DNA of 64,000 nucleotides from Trematomus loennbergii (Eukaryota > Chordata > Actinopteri > Perciformes > Nototheniidae): NCBI GenBank assembly GCA_012861695.1, contig JAAOOA010000060.1, positions 4,043,183 to 4,107,182 of the forward strand, given 5' to 3'. The notes under the pieces were generated by a model, which did not search any database, was not told the origin of the DNA, and worked only from the letters and a program-made list of their open reading frames with translations. Positions 56,701 to 64,000 of this stretch are shown piece after piece; within the stretch, counting starts at the first letter, position 1; every line of letters begins with the position of its first letter. Position numbers and translations under genes: made by a program.

Positions 56701-59700
56701 CTGGTTAAATAAAGGTTAAATAAAAATAAAAAATAAAAGATTAAATGAAGGTGACATTTGGTGCTGAAAAAGCCTTCCTTTGAAGCTGTGTACTGAAGCT
56801 ATGTTTCACATCTGTCTTTGTAGTCCGACCTCAGAGAAAAGTTGGGTTTGCTGAATGGAAAGATTGAGAAAACAGAGACTTCAATGTTTCAGATGAATAA
56901 CACGCAGAGCAAGCTGAAGGTACTTTTTCAAGTTTGCTAAACAATAGAAATTAACTATTCATTCCTTTACAAATGAAAATTTGCCAATTTGCCTTTTAAC
57001 TGGTTCCTGTATATATTTATGGTGTTTGTCTAGGATGCAGCCACAAAAAGAAAGACAGCATTGGCAGCTGTGTATCAGCAGATCCGGGATATGTTGGTCC
57101 AAGAAGAACAGAACGCCCAACATGAGGTGGACAGCGAGCTGGAGATTGGCCAGACGAAACTTCAGGACCACATGAAGAGGGTGACTGTGAATACTGAGAA
57201 GATGACAAAAGCCAGAGAATCCATCAACAATCTGCTGAGTCAATCCCAAACCATGGCCTTTCTACAGGTGAGATTTACAATGTCACAGGAAAACAAATGA
57301 GATGGAATATACAAAGAGGGATGACAATTAAAATGTGGAAAGTGCTTTCCATATGTACTTGGCTACACTGCAGCAATGTTGGGGTCAGCTTAAACGATTG
57401 GGTGGATCTAGTTGGAATTCCCTATTTGCTGTTGCTCTTTCAAAATCAATTACAGAAAAGGTGGTTCCTCTAGTTACTTTTTTTATTCATAACTACATTT
57501 ATTACTAGACATTACTGCTGACTCTCACTGTTATATAACTGGGACACAATGAATCACATTGACCATACACACAGTCCAGTTATGTGTTACCTGTTTAAAG
57601 ATTGACAGAAAACAAACAAGTACTGAAAAAAGAATCAGCAACAAATTTGAAAAATGGCAAGGAGTATTTTTTTTAAGCAAAAATCACCATGAAGCATCAA
57701 ATCTTCACAAGTGAAGATTTGATGCTTCTCTCTGTGATATTTAATAGTGAATGAAATATATTTTGGATTGTTTCAAACATGCAGTTTTAATACCTCAGCT
57801 TGAAAAACGACATCTAACTAAGATGGAAGGAGTCTCTGTCTCCATGTCTATTCTTTGTTTTTCTCGATAACGGTTCATCCCATAAACTTCACACTAGTGC
57901 GGTTTGTACACACCGTGTAGTGCAGCGGTGGCCAACCAGTCAGAGGTTAAGAGCCAAAAATGTTACTATGTTACTGCAAAGAGCCACATCAAACACACAG
58001 TCACAGATGCACGTGCACCCCCCCTCCTTCTCTCTTTTGTTCTCAGCCTTTCTCTGTGCTCCTTCACTTTCTTCCTCCCCTCTCTCTCTCACACAGATAA
58101 AATGAAAATCTAAAACTTTACACACACACACACACACCCCACACACACACTCAAAGACCCTCCCCACACAGAGAGACACACATAGCTCTGCTCAGACAGA
58201 TTTATTGTAAATGTCACACACCATAATATTGACAGAAATTGAATTAAACCTCTCCTACCAGTATTCAGAGGCCAGTTAACATAACATAACAACATAACAA
58301 TGAACATTGTCAAGGTGTTTATCTTCTGCTTGCGAAGTTCCGTACCTTTTGGGAAGTCCTGGTCGATGTTAGCATGGAGTGAGGGAAATGGCACTGAAGA
58401 TTTGAAGCCTTGAAATGGGTTAATGCTGTCTGGCATATAAGGCAAAATGGCTTGCAATTGCGTTCGATAAAAAAATATGAACTCTCCCACTCTACTAAAA
58501 ACGTCCTATGTTCGTCTTCATATTTTCGCTTAGCTGTGCATTTCTTCCCTGCCATTTTAGGATCAAACTCAGTTCATCGTCAGATAGTGTTTAATCAGCG
58601 ATAGGTTTTCCCCCACTCAAAGGTGAATGGTTCACTGCATCGCAGGTATTATTGTGATTGGCTCTTGGGCCACATTAAAATTAGATGCGCTGTCATCCTC
58701 TCATACTGACACCTGACACCACACATACACACGTAGGGAGAGCCGGGACTAAAGTAACACGGGACGAAAGTAACGGAGCGATTTTATCCGAGCCCAAACA
58801 ACTTTGACCGGCCAAATTACGTCAGAATGATCAGCATTCAATACTTAACAGACCTACTAAATATCAGGTTTAACTGTCAGGAGTCCGTGTCTCTCCCCCA
58901 CACTCACACATATAAAATTCGATATGAACTGAAGAGCCGCATGAAACTGGGCAAAGAGCCGCATGCGGCTCGAGAGCCACGGGTTGGCCACCCCTGGTGT
59001 AGTGTATTAAAGGGATCCTTACTAATGCTTGTACATAATTGAGTTATCCACTATAGTCCACTAAATGTATGTGTTATTAAGGTTGCTAAAAAAAAGAAAC
59101 CCAAGGAAGCGCAATACTAGAGCCGATGCAATTGGCCCGTTCTGATCATGCATGTTTTGAACGGGCATTGTACCAGTGTTTATAAATACAAAACGTATAC
59201 ATCATGTGATTGTTAAAAAAAGAGCAATGCATTGTGCTCTACTACCTAAAGCCATGTTTTGAAAGATTTGGGGAAAAACTCATCCATTCATTACTAGTTT
59301 TCCCCTTGTTCCTCACAGGCTTCATTTAACTTACCGAAGGCTGTAAAGTTTGACCCTCACATGCCTCAAGTCAACCTGGACTCTAAGAAGGTGACAGCAT
59401 CACAAGCCTGCTCTGCTGCTCTGAAGCAGCACCTGGCAGAGATCTCAAACAGCCTGTTGAGGCCCGACTGCTGACACTTAAACCAGGTGAATATACAAGT
59501 ACATTTTATATTTTGTGTTTTGTGATGTATTATGAAATGATAATTAAGTCAATCCTGTCGAGTTTTGTTCGAGATCAAATTGAAATCGTATTGGTGTTCT
59601 GGAATTTGACATTCTGAGTATTAAAAAAACCTGTCCCTTGTGTAATCATTACCACAGAGATGTACTAATGCAGTCCATTTAATGTTCACAGAGCAAAAAG

Positions 59701-62700
59701 CAGAGACTGTCTCAGGACCTGCAACTAAAAGTACTGGATCTCAGCCGGAAGATAGTATGTTCATCTCTATAATTATACCTATGTTAAAACATCTGTCATG
59801 TGTTGGATAAGCACACACACATTTCTGTGCACGTCCTAGCTCTTATTCACATAAAAAAAGACATTTGTGGATATCTTCTAGTCAATACGTGTGTATTGTG
59901 CTTACTGAATCTCTGAAGTGTTAATAAACAATAAGGAAAATATTTTAATCCATGACTGTGGGTTCACAAAATGTCTTCTGACCTGTTTCCGAAGTAACCA
60001 AGCCTCCAAAGCAGAGAAGAGCGCGGAGGTCCCGCAGTGTGGGTCGTCCACCCATCCAGCCATTACTCATGCCTTTTAATGTGCCCATTAATTCTTTTAT
60101 GGGCACACACACAGGCTGGCATTGTAATCCTCCATACATGGCAGGACAACAGACAAGTGAGTAAGATACAATCATACACACAATGTTGTTTCACGTTAAA
60201 AATTGACATCAATAAAATCTGTTTACTTCACTTTGTCGTCATGTGGGGGCGGCATCAATTACAATAACATTGCGTAGAGACGCACATCGCTCACAAATAC
60301 GCACAAACAAACAGCAACAAACAAACAGCAACATCCAAACCTCTTTTGCAAATGTGCAGTGCACTGCGGCAATAACACAGGTAAACATCAGCATGCATGA
60401 GCTTGTGCGTAAAGGCACAAATTAAAAACCAAAAAACATGAGAGCAACAGCATTGCTTGGGCCTCACACTTGGCTATATAAAATCCCCATAACAAACTGT
60501 TTTAAGTAGTTCAAACTAGTGGTTTTAAGCCGTTTCCTGATGTCAATTTATTTTTTGAAGGCTCCAAACTCAGAACAGGCGGCCGAGTGTAACGCACATA
60601 AACTTTCTTACGTGATGTTCTGAATAGCGTTTGGTCTAAATGTGGGCTCATCGCAAAGTCTATACAGTAATAGATTGTAGCATTAAAGTGACATTTAAAA
60701 CAATATAATTGTAAAACTGATTTTGTTTGCGGGAGAACCTGGCCCTATCATAGACGTGTTATAAATGGTTACACTACAGGAGTTAGTCCATATCCAGCTA
60801 GCAGGTAACGCACCTGACACAATGGTAAAACTAAGATAAAGTACTATACAAATATATTATCTGCATTACCGCTGGTTTGTCGCACGTTTACATACATTAT
60901 ACATCCGTGTCAGTACTTCAATACATATCATTTAGGTCATAAAACACAAGCACATACCTGAATGAAGCTGCATACTCTTGGCACGGTCTTATAGGTGATA
61001 CCTTTACCTCTTCTGCGTTCTACCTGTGGGACCCCTGAGCTGCAGTCTGTGCCTTTGTGAACTTTACTCCTTGTAACTATAATTTCACCTAATAAATATT
61101 AAAGTTTGCATTGCAAATGGAAATATATTGGAGAATTACACATTTTTAAACACCGAAAAATACAAAGTGCTTTTGCAATATAATGCAGTTTCATGTCCAT
61201 TACCAGGCAATATATGACTATGGGCCCCACAATATGGTAACAGTATGATAAGAAACTCCAAAGGTGTAGCTGATAAACCCAGGACACTGAAACGAAACTA
61301 TAGAGTGACAGAGACTATACCATTTCCACTGTAATTATATTTCGCTTTTCTATAAAAAATCTCATAATGTCAGTTTATGTTGCATACTTACCGTTTCCCA
61401 CAGGATTTTGAGAAAATATGGAAAGTGGACCTCTGACTCTCTTGGGGTATCCAAGGGCATGATCCCCAGTAAGGAAACATGTGTACATTTTAAGAAAAAA
61501 TGTAAAGGACTTTTTCTGACAGTTTTCTGCTCCCCATAATAACTCTTTCTATCTCTAGATTTGCTTTTATTGTATCTGGTTTTTAAACAACATACCTATC
61601 ACTGTAGCCAGTGGTAAGTCTTTTTATTTTTGACTTGCCATGCTTTCACAATGATTCATATTGGGTGTGGATTTAGTTTCTCTTGCCAATAGTCAACAGT
61701 AGTGACTATGTGGTGGCCCAGTATTTATCATGAAGGTGGTGGCACAGTGAACACGTTGATCAGGGTGTTTTTCTTGGATGTTTTCCATGAACATTCCAAC
61801 ATTGCAATGAAACCCGGCCTGGACAACTTGTAGATACAGAAATAATGTGTTATTTCATCCTGACTGTTTAAAGGTCACGCCCACACAGGAGACCAAGTTT
61901 GTTAAGACCCCGCCTGAAACTTTACTTTTGTAACATAGTGATATCACTATCATTATCCAAAGCGACTTACATACTCAATACTGTGGGCAATCCCCACAGG
62001 AGCAATTTGGGGTGAAGTGTCTTGCCCAGGGACACAACAACATGTTGACTGCAGTGGGGTTTGAACCTGTGACCATCTGATGCCCATACCAAGGCTCTAT
62101 CCACTGCGCCACACGCCTCCCGTCACTAAGAAACACATGAGTTTCTATTGGCTAGCGCTCCAAAACATTGTATGTGATAGGCTGAGGAGCGGGACATAAG
62201 CGGTTGACCAATCACAACAGAGCCGGCCAGCTAACCAATCAGAGCAGACTGGGCTCTGGTTTCAGACAGAGGGTGAAAAGAGGTGCTGCAGCACAGGCAG
62301 TATGAGAATAATAAAGAGCTTTTTGAACATTAAAGCATGGAGACATGTCACAGTAGAAGCAAAACAAATCTAATTATAAAACCTGAAAGGAGCTTCTACA
62401 GTAATTATTATGTGTCACAGATGTCGTACGAGCTTACAGCCCTTGTCATAGATTTGCAAAACCTGAATAGCCTGTGTGTCAAGATTGAGGCTTGAAGAGC
62501 AACTCCAACAGTTTTCAGTAATAACTACACGCGTTGTACTTAAGCTTTAGAGAATTTAGTTCCAGCATGATTTCAGACATTTTCAGTTTGACAAAACTCT
62601 CACACTACAAATGAATTAATAAAGAAACCTTTTTTGTATTTTTCTATAGAACAGGACAGAAGGCCGCCACACAATGCACCAGGAGGATATAAGCCAAATA

Positions 62701-62780
62701 TGAAAGGAACACAACAAACACAGAAGCCATCAGAGAAATCAACTACAAGTTACACACAGCCTTATCAAAATGACTTCTAA
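53703..62780 (+). CDS. TRIM25-like copy C: chimeric, frameshifted, no SPRY domain
   Basis: Exon 1 (53703-54305) encodes an intact RING plus two B-boxes almost identical to copy B. Later exons are clearly diverged: 56824-56919 (SDLREKLGLLNGKIEKTETS), 57034-57267 (coiled coil ending SQSQTMAFLQ), 59319-59486, 59692-59754, 59995-60156 and 62650-62780 (ends TSYTQPYQNDF-stop). Exon 4 has lost one base relative to A/B, giving TGA at 59472-59474, so the product would stop at 362 aa, just after the coiled coil. The exons after that still join in a common phase, so the lesion looks young. No PRY/SPRY exon is seen before the end of the window. The last exon ends in its own stop with AATAAA at 62839-62844. 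A RING/B-box/coiled-coil protein without SPRY could still dimerise with TRIM25 proteins; this is inference. Confidence 0.72.
54320..55136. other. Copy C intron 1, old part
   Basis: Unlike copies A and B from the first bases after the splice donor. AT-rich, no gene or element ends recognised. Confidence 0.5.
55137..56738 (+). mobile_element. L2/CR1-like LINE in copy C intron 1
   Basis: The plus strand reads NNYRPISNLSVF, FIDLAKAFDTVDHHIM, then an open frame 55549-56448 with GVPQGSILGPLLFLLYVNNI, the active-site MYADDTIVYS and YLGFWLDSNLNFKRHI. This is a large RT fragment with the catalytic Asp pair intact. It is 5'-truncated and has frameshifts before 55549. It ends with a GGTTAAATAAAGGTTAAATA tail at about 56738. 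No second ORF. Confidence 0.9.
57923..58996. mobile_element. Young hAT insertion in copy C intron 3
   Basis: Starts CAGCGGTGGCCAACC and ends GGGTTGGCCACCCCTG. The 8-bp target duplication GTGTAGTG is perfect on both sides (57915-57922, 58997-59004). Subterminal AGAGCCACA/AGAGCCGCATG words are typical. There is a CA microsatellite near 58122. No transposase. Confidence 0.92.
60157..61954. other. Copy C intron before the last exon
   Basis: Long intron with no convincing extra exon. There is an A/C-rich simple stretch at 60290-60330 (ACAAACAAACAGCAAC units). No SPRY-like frame on either strand. Confidence 0.45.
61955..62125 (+). repeat. Dispersed fish retroposon tail
   Basis: Contains ATCCAAAGCGACTTACATAC, GTGTCTTGCCCAGGGACACA and TGAACCTGTGACCATCTGAT, then a CCACTGCGCCAC end. 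I recognise it as a common teleost repeat. A MITE scrap (ACATTAAAGCATGGAGACAT) follows at 62328-62400, related to 30350-30440 and 46780-46850. Confidence 0.65.
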
Positions 62781-63546
62781 TGTGGAGATTATTGATCATC
62801 ACTTCACATGACAGGGAAGGGCACTATTGTGAGGCTTAAATAAATGGCATACACACACATACACAGAGCCAGCATTTGGTGTTTTTCACTTGGAATAATA
62901 ATCGTAATAGATAGGTACTGTATATTTTTTAATGAGAATATGTGTATGTGTAAATTATGGAGAATGGTAGCAATTACATTGTAATGAACACCACATTTCA
63001 AAGCCATTCAACTCAACCTGTGGTAAAATGTAAATGATATCCCGCTATTACAATGTCAGTGTGAGCTTCTGGCTGCTGGGACATCTAACTAGAGATCATA
63101 GCAGCAGTCATTTTTAATACATCCACTTAAAACACAGACACATGTGGCTTATATATGAAAATATTTATGGGAATGTCTTTCAATTCAAAAGATCATTACA
63201 TTCAGTTCAGTCAAAATCCATTTCACCAAATCCTATTTTTGATGATTACATGATTGTTACCAATAAAAGCTTGTTTTCTCCCAAAAACAGTTCCTTTGTG
63301 TTCTCATTCCTGTTCAGCAGAGGCCACGTAAGGCTTGCTCTTAAGAATAAATCTTAGTCAAAGTTAAATAAATGGCACATTCTTATCAGTCTTTTTGACA
63401 CATATTTGACCGCAGAAAATATAAGTATATTCAAATATATATTCATTATTAACGAAAGCAATTTGTAACACAGAACACAGTGAATTTTTCCTTGATGAAT
63501 GGATTCTATATAAATACTGCTATATCGGCCAAGATTTAACAAATAA
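62781..63546 (+). other. 3' UTR/flank of copy C
   Basis: AATAAA at 62839-62844 is the first poly(A) signal, and another possible one (AATAAAAGC) is near 63262. No coding exon or clear repeat. Confidence 0.4.
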
Positions 63547-63849
63547 TTAACTGAAAGGTTTGAATTGGAAACGTATACAAACATCAGTCATGTCCCTCAA
63601 CCCATAACAAAAAAACAAGTGAACGTCATTAGCCACGCCAGCAAGCTTGTAAGGTGTAATAGTCAGTATACGCCTGGAAACACGTGTTGGATGGTTTGAA
63701 AATGAAAAGAACAGCTTGCAATTGTTAATCCTTTCCACAAAAATGTCATCGGTAGCTGTGTCTTTACATAAGTCAAAAAGGTTACCCTCCACTTTCATCA
63801 GACCAAAGCTTCGCCCATCCAGGCGCATTAACTTACACGTTTGACACAT
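63547..63849 (-). CDS. Unassigned minus-strand open frame, possible terminal exon
   Basis: A 100-codon frame with mixed, non-repetitive composition that includes LMRLDGRSFGLMKVEGNLFD, DIFVERINNCKLFFSF and LAGVANDVHLFFCYGLRDMT and ends FKPFS-stop. An acceptor-like AAACGTGTAAG lies within its 5' end, so the exon may really start near LMRLDG. I do not recognise the family and see no upstream exon before the window ends. It could be the last exon of a gene continuing on the minus strand beyond 64000, or chance. Confidence 0.25.
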   Translation of the reverse strand: MCQTCKLMRLDGRSFGLMKVEGNLFDLCKDTATDDIFVERINNCKLFFSFSNHPTRVSRRILTITPYKLAGVANDVHLFFCYGLRDMTDVCIRFQFKPFS

Positions 63850-64000
63850 TATGGCTTTATCAAGTATCAGTGCAAAATATAATTATCAAACTAAAGCCTA
63901 CTTACACATCCAGCAGACATTGAGCAACATTCAATTAAAGTAATGTTTTTGGCAACCTGAAAACTCTAACTGCAATTTTCTCTCTTTTTGGAACTCAGTT

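Noticed and set aside
61955..62125. tRNA-like stretch with GTTTGAACCTGTGACC
   Set aside because: It resembles a T-loop only locally; no cloverleaf can be drawn and the sequence is a known kind of dispersed fish repeat.

Overview
This is teleost fish genomic DNA. Multi-exon genes with GT-AG introns encode fish-like proteins, and the intergenic and intronic space is crowded with fish-type mobile elements: hAT and Harbinger-like miniature transposons, 3' ends of L2/CR1-like LINEs, and an RNase-H-bearing LINE. A spiny-rayed (percomorph) fish is likely, but the species cannot be named from sequence alone.

Layout. (1) 1-8.5 kb: the last seven coding exons of p4hb (protein disulfide isomerase A1, + strand), ending in an HDEL retention signal, followed by a 1.4-kb 3' UTR. 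(2) 8.5-13.5 kb: transposon-littered spacer, then three-exon ppp1r27 (+) behind a TATA box. (3) 14.1-15.5 kb: an AT-rich degenerate minisatellite whose units flip orientation part-way. (4) 16.0-18.0 kb: two-exon anapc11 (-), complete at 84 aa, converging on ppp1r27. (5) 18.3-26.1 kb: a gene-free belt of nested repeats with an RNase H LINE, an L2-like LINE, large inverted repeats and a TIR element. (6) 26.2-62.8 kb: three tandem TRIM25-like genes (RING, two B-boxes, coiled coil, Pro/Gly-rich linker, B30.2/SPRY), here called A, B and C. (7) 62.8-64 kb: 3' flank of copy C and one unassigned minus-strand open frame.

The TRIM cluster is the interesting part. A and B are a recent segmental duplication, nearly identical from the coiled coil through the SPRY exon and about 3.4 kb beyond. 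Each copy is damaged or remodelled differently. A has several indels in its RING/B-box exon and lacks the 5' noncoding exon seen in B and C. B is the best candidate for a working gene (750 codons plus stop if one small exon is skipped). That small exon is split by a 1.7-kb fold-back transposon, and the linker exons of B have been tandemly duplicated. C is a chimera: a 1.2-kb B-like block (noncoding exon, intron, RING/B-box exon) is joined just after the splice donor to an older, diverged TRIM25-like gene that has a frameshift in exon 4 and no SPRY domain. hAT and Harbinger-like insertions with intact target duplications and matching empty sites in the sister copy give an internal timeline.

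The three single-copy genes are housekeeping or muscle genes unrelated in function to the TRIM array. p4hb, ppp1r27 and anapc11 neighbour each other on human 17q25.3 too, so that part is conserved vertebrate synteny.
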